Assembly (NCBI GenBank): GCA_016800925.1
Contig: JABCPU010000306.1
Location: forward strand, 16,954 to 80,953
Source: Suillus spraguei
Lineage: Eukaryota; Basidiomycota; Agaricomycetes; Boletales; Suillaceae
DNA length: 64,000 nt
Direction of reading: 5' to 3'
Shown: positions 35,722 to 45,159 of the stretch, in pieces
Position numbering within the stretch: position 1 is the stretch's first letter
Layout: each line of letters begins with the position of its first letter
Program-made: the position numbers and the translations under genes
Notes under the pieces: generated by a model
Seen by the model: the letters and a program-made list of their open reading frames with translations, nothing else
What the model was told of the DNA's origin: nothing
Databases searched by the model: none

Positions 35722-35854
35722 GTTGCAGAGATGATAATGATGATAGTATAGTAAGGCTACATGAGCGAAATTTCACTAAGTCTAATGTTTCCTAATTGAA
35801 CGAAAAAAATGACGCCACTGCCATCCTTTATGCAAAGAGCTGTAAACAATGAGT

Positions 35855-36030
35855 AAAGCACAAGCCTGTGATTTCACGTTGACATACCCTTTCGTTGATC
35901 AGACTGAGCAGCCGAAGGGGATCAACAAGGATAGCAGATGCGTGCATGTGAAGTTGCGAAGCACCAAATAGCAGAGGCGTGATTAACGATCCTGCGACAA
36001 TCAAATCCGACCCCTGAATATCATATCATC
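35855..36030 (-). pseudogene. Single exon fragment, unknown
   Basis: One minus-strand exon between splice-like borders reads GSDLIVAGSLITPLLFGASQ then LHMHASAILVDPLRLLSLIN followed by ER. It looks like part of a conserved enzyme, but I cannot name it. It ends next to the MFS tail fragment at 36,040. Confidence 0.35.
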
Positions 36031-36039
36031 AGTTTCAAT

Positions 36040-36505
36040 CAGTCCGAAGTGGATTATCCTTACTGGTCTATCATTGTGCATGGTCGCCACCTTACTGCTG
36101 GCGCTCGGTGGGGGAAAGCCCGAAAACTATTGGCCATTTGTATTCCCAGCATTTGTACTTGGCAGCGCCGGAGTCATGGTTGCTTTCTCACATACGAAGT
36201 AAGTTTCAAATAATAGCAGTTTTCCGAGCACGGTTTACTTGCTTCATAGTATCGCTATTTTCCAAGCTGCGCCTTCATCCATGTCCGGCACAGTTGGTGC
36301 TATGTTTAACGGCGCGCTTCAATTTGGATCCGCAATTGGTCTTGCTGCTATAACCTCAATAGAGACCTCCGTGGAGGCTACTCATGGAGGTTCGCACGAG
36401 TACGCGGGAAGAGCTGCGTCGTTTTGGTTCATCCTTGGGATTGTTACTCTTCAATTCATTTTGATATCAATATTTTACGACTGCAGTACGGACCACAAAC
36501 CCTGA
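36040..36505 (+). pseudogene. MFS transporter C-terminal fragment
   Basis: 36,040-36,306 repeats 26,926-27,192 of the inverted MFS copy (SPKWIILTGLSLCMVATLLL, then AFVLGSAGVMVAFSHTK, intron, IAIFQAAPSSMSGTVGAM). It then supplies the end that both longer copies lack: ALQFGSAIGLAAITSIETSV, AASFWFILGIVTLQFILISI and stop at 36,503-36,505. The first base follows an intron acceptor-like CAG. Confidence 0.85.
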
Positions 36506-36964
36506 CCCCGGGCCTATGCAGCATTCTACGCCACACAGTACGACGGGCTGTGGCAAAAAACTTAATGATAGTAGGAATATAACCACCACAACTGAAGTCA
36601 ACTAAGGTGTACATTTCTTCAGACGACTTGCCAAGACATGTTATCACTACACACTATTACTTTCTCAGGTTTGGAGAAAACTTCACTCATAGTGTATTTG
36701 TATGCATGACGATCTTGACCGCAAATAGAGACTTGACGATTCTTACTGCTTATTGGTCACAGAACAGACGTAGATCCAACAATTGGTAGGGGTTTGTATA
36801 GGCGTTGACTGTTCCCAGAGAACTCAGGCCTTCAATATATCATCATTTTCCATGGCGGACCCACTATCTATCCCACGCTGGATTACAACCCTCGAACGAG
36901 TTGGCTCGATGTTAGTTGTCGATTTACACATCGTGAATGAACATAAACTACTTGCAGCAAGTTG

Positions 36965-38530
36965 GGATCAGTGGGAAGATGGGACGCACGCCAGCTTCTA
37001 GCTCATCAAATACGATTAGGCATCCTCGTCCCTGATCCAGCACGACGTGGAACACCTTGTAATGCCTTGTCCAAGATCATCTGGGATAGCCTGAAACACG
37101 ACATCAACTACTCTTCACAGAGAAAATTTAATATGCACTTGGCCTCAACGTCCTGCCGTCCTTGCCCAACCTGTTCGGCCACGTAGTCAATCTCTATCAC
37201 TGAGTATGGCTCAGCGATACGCAGCAGGTTTTTCTGAATAAGGGTGTCGTAAAGTGCTGCAAGATGCGAGCGAATGGTGGGGTCTGGTGAGAGTTCTGTG
37301 TAGCAATGACAGGTTAGCAACGAGTTGTGTGGGATGAGTTTAACGTACCGCGTTTGTAATTCCGAAGAAAATCTGCCAGGGTTCTAATGGGCAAGCGCTA
37401 TGGCACGCATGCTTTCGATCTCGTGGAGCTGAGCGTAACACACACCAAGCTTGACAGAGAGAAGTGATGTTACATCTTCAGGCTGGAAGGCACGTTCAGA
37501 CTGACAAGCAAATTTCAAATCAGTAGCGACGCACCATATTCAACATGACCTTGCACAAAAGGATGTACTTGACAGCATTCAGCGCTGCTGGGTCATCCTG
37601 CGATGACATACTCTCAAAGGTCTCATAGAAATATGAGCATGCAGTAGCGTAATCCTTGTCCTCTGCATGGAGAATACCGGCTTGGAGGTCTAACGCTGCT
37701 TGAAGATGAGGAGGACAATATATTGAGTTTGCAGCAGTCCTGGCGGAAGTGAGGGCAGCCTTTGCATTTCATGGACGTAAGGGCACATGATGAGAATACC
37801 CGGATGGCACCTGAAGGACTAACCTTGGACTTCGAGGGGTTTCCAATGCCACGGTAGACGCGACTCTCTGTATTTCGGTAAGAATCATCTTGTTATCTAA
37901 CCTCTTCAACTCTGTCAAGAGTGCGTCGATTCGCGCTAAGGTTAACATGTACTGCAGTGCTTCAAGTTGCCTGTACCAATGGTCAGCATCATTGTAAGAA
38001 GTAGAAATGTTTCTTACAGGGAAACAAGTCAAATTTCCAAGCTATGTTTGAGGAATACGCGCTTTTCACGCTTTGACCACTCAATGTTATCGGTCAGGAC
38101 GTCAATCTGGGTTTGCTGGCTGTTGGGGATAGAGTTGGGAGTGTGCGTACTACAAGGCAGACATCAATAAAGTAAAGCAGGCCAAGGACAGAGGACGCTC
38201 ACTCAGCTTAGCAGTCTTTGCCTTGGCAGTTTAAGACATGAATGATCTCGAGAGTGTGATAACTTGCGCTAAGCTACTGGCATCTCTGTCTGGAGTCAAG
38301 GCTTGCGTAAAACAATGGACTTTGCAAGACTCACCTTTGATCTCAATAGAGGTCTGCGAGTTTGATCAAGGCCGATTCTTAGTCACGCATGGGCTGTTCC
38401 TTGTCAGCACTAGCAGCCAAGACATGCACTGTTTGGCGTACCTGTAGAATCCAATATTTGTTTGTAAATCTTCTCTGCACGCTTTGGGTTAAAGGACGCA
38501 AGATCTGCAGCTTACTTGAGGAGGTCTTCA
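36965..38530 (-). pseudogene. RPN6: RPN6 (26S proteasome lid subunit) with many stops
   Basis: Rpn6 (PSMD11) is a PCI-domain lid subunit of the 26S proteasome. Segments in order: ADLASFNPKRAEKIYKQILD; ADKEQPMRD*ESALIKLADL with [158 protein letters not shown] and FHVVLDQGRGCLIVFDE. It has short introns and no N- or C-terminal exon. At least three of four stops read as CAA/CGA to TAA/TGA. It is clearly dead. Confidence 0.85.
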
Positions 38531-38985
38531 GTAGATGTCACGATTCTATACCAGTAGTTGAAAGTGTTCATGTCTTCACACCGTGGGAACAGGAGCTTGT
38601 GAGACGCGTCCAAGAGAAGCTCCCTAACACTAGTACTAAGGCAGCCCTGCGGATGCATCATGCGTGCAAAAGTGGAAGTTCAAGGCATGAAAATGAATTA
38701 TTGATGTATTCAAAATTAGCGTCTGGGTGGATCCATTCGTACGTTGCACGTGAAGATGATTCACTCAAGTTACAGAAGAACAAATGGGAATTGCGGCCTT
38801 GGTAGTTGGCAGAGATGCACGATGTAAGAAGTGTTGGAACGAACGCTGACTCAACCTGCGTCAAGCGCTAATATAAGTGCAGGCCTAAACATGGTTACAG
38901 AAATGGCAAATGCCATATATTCAAAGGATACGTTCAGATTACATTTTAAGCTTCAAGTATCTAGTAATTGTGATGCAAAGACTTA

Positions 38986-40449
38986 TCATGGTTCATTATC
39001 GTAAACTGCGCGGAATATGGCAATCATATGGGTCCTGTCGTCAACAGCGGTCAGACCTAGAATGCTCTCTGCGATGGCCTTCTCTGTTGAGGTGTGAGCT
39101 GCAATATCTCCGTAAGTCCTGATATGGTTAGGATGAATGAGTAATCGGAGAGTCGGATGGTCCTGCCCAATGGCCTTCCAATATTCTGATATGTCATTGG
39201 AACCCTGAAACATCACCTCTGCTTCAGTCATTATTGCGGTTCGGACAGTAAGATCATCTCCTGGGTTTGAATTGGCCTTCCCGTCTTTCCACTCTCTCCA
39301 GCCCTTGTGCCCGCACATTATAGCAAGCTGATCACGGCCCATGTCAAGGAGTACCCGTCGTCGGATCTTATCAATTGCAACTTTATCCTGTAAGGCCCAA
39401 ATATGAGTGTGACAAGCGACAACAACAAAAAAACACAAGACGAACGCCCAAAACAGCTCTGGTGGTTTCATCCATTTTATCACTGAGCTCATTGTTGTTG
39501 TACTTCAGTCGAGCATTGTCCTGCTTCAACTCTTCGATGTCAGTCTTCAGCCCAGCAAGCTCATCGACATCATGCTTCAGTCCAGTATTTTCCCACCTCA
39601 GCTCCTCGACATCATGCTTCAGTCCAGTATTTTCCCACCTCAGCTCCTCGACAACCTGCCTCAGCTCTCCGATGTCGTGCTTTATCCCAGCACTTTCCTG
39701 CCTCAGCTCATTATTTTCCCGCCTTAGCTCAGTATTTTCCCGCCTCAGCTCTTCGACGTTGTGCATGAGGGCAGTATTTACCTGCCTCAGCTCAGTCATG
39801 TCACGCCCAAATCTTTCCTCCATTGCCTCGAATCTAAGAAGAAGCATATCATGGTCAACTGAGAACATAAACATTAGTTGAACGGTCATATGAATTGAAG
39901 GCCATGAAAACACACCCGGTTTAATATAGCACTTGGTGCTCTCCTCTCTAGCCAATGGGGCGACATTTTTTTGAGTATTGATGTCACGTACTTCATGGAT
40001 GGCGGATTGAAGCGCATCAACAAAGGGCGAGGGCGTCAAGAGCTGTCCATTAGGAGACTCTGGGTATACAACCATCGTGAGATTACCCTTCAGACTGCAG
40101 ATGGTGGTATTATTGTCCTTTGGAGCTGATCAAGTGTTACAATCAGCATCCATTGTGAATATGTGTGTAATAATGGCATCGGCGACATACCTGGGTAGAA
40201 ATCGGTACAATCGGGGTCTATGGAGACGGGCGGCACACCGGAAAGTGTATTCAGATGTTCCTTGATTGCTACCATCCCTTCCTGCTTAGCTCTGGCAACA
40301 GTTACATTACCTGGTAAGTCTATAGATTTCTGCAACTTTGTCTCCGCATAGAGTACCACAACTTGCTTGCGATTGGGTGGCATTGCATTGTCTAAACGGT
40401 AGTCAAGTGGTATACGGGCATGCTCAATTCTTAAAGTTGTCAAGGTCAA
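38986..40449 (-). CDS. Coiled-coil protein with conserved C-terminal domain, apparently intact
   Basis: Start MTLTTLRIEHARIPLDYRL at 40,449 (MPPNRKQVVV is an alternative). Exons join in phase to MVVYPESPNGQLLTPSPFVD and VDALQSAIHEVRDINTQKN. A long coiled coil follows: DHDMLLLRFEAMEERFGRDM and heptads ELRRENTELRRENNELRQES, including an exact tandem of the 14-residue unit VEELRWENTGLKHD. A last exon reads DKVAIDKIRRRVLLDMGRDQ...CGHKGWREWKDGK, IRTYGDIAAHTSTEKAIAES and ends RAVYDNEP. The product is about 400 residues. The fold of the C-terminal domain is unknown to me. The gene lies within the 12.3 kb insertion but has no lesion I can see. Confidence 0.65.
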
Positions 40450-40590
40450 GCGTTGTCAAGTTGCAGCCAAACAATGATGTAAGCCACCAAATGTGGATCG
40501 CTGACTAACTCAATCCCAACTATTCACTATGCCAGACCCATCGTTTGTAGGGGCGCGTCGAACGTTGCTTTGTGTTCTCTGCTTAAGGAT
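40433..40590 (+). repeat. Dispersed repeat copy 1
   Basis: About 150 bases shared with 59,846-59,998 in the same orientation, beginning AGTTGTCAAGGTCAAGCGTT and ending TTGCTTTGTGTTCTCTGCTT. The copies differ by a few indels and substitutions. This copy covers the start of the coiled-coil gene and the 3' end of the proline-rich gene. Confidence 0.75.
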
Positions 40591-41387
40591 ATTGCAGGTG
40601 GCTGACTTGGGGCTAGGGAATCCGTATTTGGTTCTGGCGGCGTCGTGAGCTTGGGGACAACATCTCCTGGTGTATCCAAGAGGAGTGTTTCTGAACCTTG
40701 AGGCACATGTCGCCTTTGAGAGTGGTTCATAACAACATCAACCATAGTGGGTACGATTTCCTCTTGGTTGAGTTCTTTAGCATCTGTAGGCACCGAAATC
40801 TCAGTAAAAGACGAGGTACCCGGCAGATCAACGGCATTCGCAGGAGTTGCAGGCTCGTTTACTGTAGTCGGTTCACTAGATGCCGGTCGTAGAGGTATCC
40901 TTCCTGGCATGCGAGATGGCCGTATTTTCTCCGCAGGCGGTCCCGTCACATCATTTGAAACATTAGGCGCACTGGGTGGCCCGGGAGCAGCAGGACTTAA
41001 AGGCTTTGAGTCAGGAGAAGCTGCAGGCTGATGATGCGCCTTAAACCATTCGAGGTCACGGTGTTTGAGGTGCTCAGATAGTGAAGATGTCAGAGATTGG
41101 CGCTTTGGCTGCAGTTTTGGAAGGGGTTTCTGGATAGAGGCACTGGTCGGGGTGGGTGTCCATGCGAATATCTGAGCAGGGTATAGATGTGGTCGAAATG
41201 TGCATTGTAGTCTATAAATTTATATGTCAAACCATGAATAAACAGCGCGTGCACACCTTACAGGTGATTGAACTGAAGGTTCCGCTTGCGTAGTATTAAG
41301 AATAGTACTAGGAAACATTGAGTTTGCGCTTGGAGTCGCATCCCGGGCAATTGTGATTACTGAGGTAGTGTCCCAAAACAAGATCAT
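40527..41387 (-). CDS. Proline-rich, largely disordered protein
   Basis: Exon 1 MILFWDTTSVITIARDATP...TTQAEPSVQSP, a probable intron of about 100 bases, then IFAWTPTPTSASIQKPLPKL, SLSEHLKHRDLEWFKAHHQP, PSRMPGRIPLRPASSEPTTV and a C-terminus ending APLQTMGLA. It is mostly Pro/Ser/Thr-rich and without a recognised domain. It starts 24 bases from the right end of the 12.3 kb insertion, so its promoter lies outside. The last bases overlap the dispersed repeat. Confidence 0.45.
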
Positions 41388-41411
41388 GACATTGATGTTC
41401 AGGTTTAATAA

Positions 41412-42060
41412 ATGCCTGCGTACTTGTATTCTTGAGTCGTGGCTTCGCCTTCAGCTCGGACAGGATATGTGATTCTAGCCGAAACCCGAGAGGAACTTTG
41501 GATCAAGTCGTGGAGTCGGACTACGTGACAAAATTGACAAACAGCCGAATACTTGGTGAGAATCAACACGTATATTGCAGGTCCTCCTCAGTGAAAAGCG
41601 GCAAGAAAGGAATCACAGCGCGAATTAAGGCCTGATATATGTCCATCGCGGCCACTGCTGACGATTCTATATGGAGAAACCTTGTCGTAAAGGTCTGGTG
41701 GGCAATCTGTCCAGTACAAGATGAACAAATAGAGCAGAAAGCGATACATCTACACACCTCGAAGAGCAAAACAATCTGGTGTTAGGGGTCAAAAGTAGTT
41801 ATTGAGTCTTGCTTCTGTCAAGCCGATCGAGAATTCTAACACTTACATTACGTAGAGCGTCAGGATAGTACGCTTTCTCAGAACCCAACCAGTTCTTCAG
41901 CTTATTGGCAGTATTTATATACTCGTTGACGTCTTTTGATGCAAGCCTGGTTGCAAAGACCGGAAAAATCTTCGCGTTGTCGGCGACGGCAGTCTGTGGA
42001 CGAGAACTCATGAAGTCCTTGGATGCTGATGAAGCCGCAGAAAGCTGTTGGACTACACGG
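41412..42060 (-). pseudogene. Inverted copy of the unknown gene (5' half)
   Basis: Corresponds to about 4,560-5,213. MSSRPQTAVADNAKIFPVFA, the mini-exon and IAHQTFTTRFLHIESS are all preserved, with a few substitutions and small indels. It breaks off at 41,412 in the 25-bp repeat that also ends the other half at 29,092-29,116. Confidence 0.7.
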
Positions 42061-42274
42061 AATTGACTATCTGTAAAATGTTTAAAGGCTTAGACGCCCC
42101 ATCAATCTTGTGGTCGTTATAGTTGTCATATCAAAAGAGTCCAAGTTGTACAGCCGCAACAAAGGCAAACAGTCTCAGACCAACTTGTCGGCATACTTTC
42201 TACACTAGTACTTTATGTAATTACGTATACTGAACATATTCTATGTATTGTTTTTCGTGTTCACGCTGCGTCGT

Positions 42275-43020
42275 CAACAATCATAGCCACTCCACAGTCT
42301 AAAAATGAAATCAACCTTAACTCGGATGAGACAAAATGACAGGACTTACAGCAGGGGGCTTCGAAGATATATCATAAGTGACACGATTGATCCCACTTAC
42401 TTCGTTAGACGATATCCGACGCAAGACTTCGGGAGGGAACGCATACCTTGAAAATCAAGTTAGCATCGAACAGGACTAAAAAGTAAGACAAAACATACCA
42501 ATCGGCAGTCATGAAGTCTTCCGACGTCACCGCCCTCAGAGCAATTACCTGTGAAATATGTTAAGGCAGTAAAAGAGTGTGTGTGGTCCTCCAAACCTGC
42601 TCGTATGTGCGTTTGTCACCCATCACGCCTACAGCTTTCACCGGAAGCAAGATGGTCATGGCCTGGCTAATTTGATTGTAGAGGTTCGCCTTGCGGATCT
42701 CCTCGATATAAATATGAATATGATCCGCTTGTTGCAGGATCTTTACCTGTTCACATGTGACTGGACCCAACGAATGGCCAGACCAGGACCTGTGAAAGGA
42801 TGACGTTGAACCAGAGGTGCTGGTATCGACGGGAGTCTCCCAAGTGCATGGACTTCATCTACGTAGAATGGTCAGTGTAATCAATAATATGGGATTCCAC
42901 TAGTCGAACCTTTGAAGAGCTTGCGCAGGGGTTCAATTAACTTCAACTTCATGTCCTTGAGAAGCCCACCAACGCTGTGATGTGTCTTTATGGTTGCACT
43001 AGGGCCCTTAAAGCTGAAAA
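42275..43020 (-). pseudogene. GUA1: GMP synthase C-terminal fragment, inverted copy
   Basis: Copy of 3,625-4,356: [39 protein letters not shown] (two extra residues relative to the left copy), [20 protein letters not shown], and the dimerisation-domain exons near 42,300-42,550. A four-base deletion falls in the [10 protein letters not shown] segment near 42,770. The match to the left block ends at 43,020 in the middle of the ATP-pyrophosphatase domain. Confidence 0.85.
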
Positions 43021-43803
43021 TTCCCCTGCTCCTTGTAAAGCACTAGACAAGTGTTCACTTCACCGAGTATGACACGCTATCAATGCATTGGCCATTCTAG
43101 GATACTTCGCGCGCCCAAATATCGTAACAGGCGGGACCCTTTTGTTTGTACAACTCCACAACTAAACAAAGTGGTGAGGGGAACAAAATGAAATCTGGCC
43201 TATCGATATGAAAGTAGCTGTAATGGCTCCCAACTTCCACAAACCGGCCGCAGTCCCGGTGCCGCGTCTCCACGCAGGCAATTGGCATTTGCCGTGAATA
43301 ATGATATCATTCCCACGAGCTTGCGGGTTTCATTACCACCAGTCGTCATCTCGTGCCATCGTACTATGGATCTTTTACAGCAGATGCAAGAATAAGCCAG
43401 ATGACCTAGAGCTACAGTCGGTGTTGTGGTTGAATCAGTGCTTGTGAAAACCTACTATCTTTATTTAACACTGTAAATCTAACATCTCCCCGCTACACAC
43501 ACATGAACTTGTTCCCAGCAGCTTATCGAGTAGCGACGCCTGCCGGCTTATCAGTCAGCCATCCTAGTGGAGTGTGCAGGGACCCGCTTCGGGGCCCGGC
43601 TCCACTGCCTAGAGATAAAGGCTTTGCCGATGCAAATGAGTTCCTTCTGGCCTTCGAAGCTAGCTTCACTACCAAGGATTTGGTAATATCAGGAAGACAT
43701 CGTCCCTGTACATGACCATTCCAAATATGAATGCCAAATTTGAAAATGCATAAGGCCATCGTGACGCATGAGATGAAGGATGAACTGCAAAAATCATATG
43801 GAC

Positions 43804-44009
43804 CTGAGTTGCTGATTTCATCTCCATTGGTCTCCAAGACAAGACCACCTTGTATGATTTCTGCAAGAATATGATGCGCCTGGGCAGCCGCAACCATTGG
43901 CTGTCGGAGGGTAACCATATAAAACTAATGGAACTCACTTCATCAAAATAAAACCCTAGGTCCAGTTCGCAGGCATTCTCAAAGTGCCGACGAGCCCTTC
44001 TACAAAAAC
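43804..44009 (-). pseudogene. AP-3 complex sigma subunit fragment
   Basis: AP-3 sigma is the small chain of a clathrin-type adaptor for vacuole/lysosome cargo. Two exons read RHFENACELDLGFYFDE (43,939-44,009) and AHHILAEIIQGGLVLETNGD (43,804-43,878), separated by a GT-AG intron. This matches the core of the small-chain fold (..ENVCELDLIF..; ..EIVQGGLVLET..). One base is missing between VFVEGL and RHFEN, and no upstream or downstream exon is recognisable. It lies just outside the left end of the KDZ element. Confidence 0.72.
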
Positions 44010-44285
44010 CTAGAACAGTTTGCCACAACATGGGTATGACTGCGGGGGCGATATTCACTTGTATCAAGTCTAGCTGGAGAGTTTTTAGTCAACATAGTGG
44101 AACGTGCCTCTCGACGTCACTTTGTACGTACTCATCCTTTTCCTTTACATATGCAATCACTCCCTGCTACACACCTCATACACGTTTACCTTTGATTCTC
44201 CGTCTCAATCAGCATGTTAATTCTTCCGTCGAGTCTTTTGATCCAAGACTGAGGTGAGCTGCCTTATTCCGGGCTCTATGTACAC

Positions 44286-44372
44286 CCTTGGCAGCACTTT
44301 TTAGACCTTCCCACGGTCTTTCAGACTGGGTTTCTTGGTGTGCGCTAACCTATCTCCAAGACGTCCCTCCTG
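44286..44372 (+). repeat. Left terminal inverted repeat of KDZ element
   Basis: Shared blocks with the right end: GGCARCACTTTT, GGTCTTTSAGAC, GGTT, AACCTATCT, AGAC and CCT, in the same order and similar spacing. Confidence 0.55.
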
Positions 44373-44470
44373 AAAGAACCTCCCGCCCATTGCCTCCAGA
44401 TTCTACTGAATTTTCCTACCAAGGTACGTGACCCTCACCTTTGTAAACTGACAAATACTATTCTTCTAAA

Positions 44471-44707
44471 GGAGGTCTGAGAGGAGTGTCTGCGAGGCTT
44501 GGGAGGATCGTTGAGGAGGTTTGAGAGAGTTGTGAGGGAGGTTTGAGAGGGTCGTATGAGAGGTTTGAGAGGGTCGTATGAGAGGTTTGAGAGGGTCATT
44601 GGAGAGGTTTGAGAGGGATGTCAGGGAGGTTTGGAAGGGTCTTCAAGGAGGTTTGAGAAGGTCGTCGAGGAGGTTTGAGAGGGTCGTCGAGGAGGTTTTT
44701 GGGGGGG
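44471..44707. repeat. G-rich minisatellite, about 22-bp unit
   Basis: About nine imperfect head-to-tail copies of GAGGTTTGAGAGGGTCGT plus four variable bases, ending in a G7 run. The plus strand has many GGG/GAGG groups and could form G-quadruplexes. It lies subterminally inside the KDZ element, between the left TIR and the second gene. Confidence 0.8.
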
Positions 44708-45159
44708 AACATTTGCGATGTTTTGGAGGACTGTCACGTATTCACTTATGTTTTCCGTTTGTTTTTTCAACGGGTGTTCCGCTCGACACTCGTGCTTGTA
44801 GTAGTGGTGAAAATTTCACACATTGGTTCAAGCAACATACTCAATGTATTGGATGGATGGTAACAGCACGACAAGATGTTGAACTACATACAGAAGTACT
44901 AGGATGAATTAAAAGGGTCAGGTACGAGAAATAAAACACATCGAGGGCAGTCACGGTGCATATGAGAGCGGCATAAACGCAGAACAGCAGAACAAGAAAC
45001 AAAACACATCGAAGGTGGTGCAGAAGAGAGCGGCATACTAAAAAGGCAGAATAGCAGAACAGGGATGGGCAGGAAGGTGGAAATGACCGGACTACAACTT
45101 GGACGACAAAAAATAGAAAGCATAATAATGAACCGGGGGGCTAAAGGAGATACATACGG

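Larger units (their letters stand above)
34804..35842. mobile_element. Tc1/mariner-like element, defective, 1,039 bp
   Basis: The terminal inverted repeats are about 79 bases each (34,804-34,882 and 35,762-35,842), start CAGCTCTTTGCATAAAGGAT and differ at few positions. TA dinucleotides at 34,802-34,803 and 35,843-35,844 are the target-site duplication expected for Tc1/mariner. The interior has the N-terminal half of a transposase on the minus strand, and the DDE half is mostly missing. The element is therefore non-autonomous, although its ends look intact enough to be moved by a related transposase. Confidence 0.9.

Noticed and set aside
36783..37186. Plus-strand frames reading KLGSVGRWDARQLLAHQ and similar
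   Set aside because: The upper part is antisense to the last readable exon of the RPN6 relic (FHVVLDQGRGCLIVFDE on the minus strand).
29117..41411. The 12.3 kb insertion as one Helitron
   Set aside because: A 25-bp direct repeat at both edges does not fit Helitron insertion, and I see no TC start or CTRR hairpin end at the borders.
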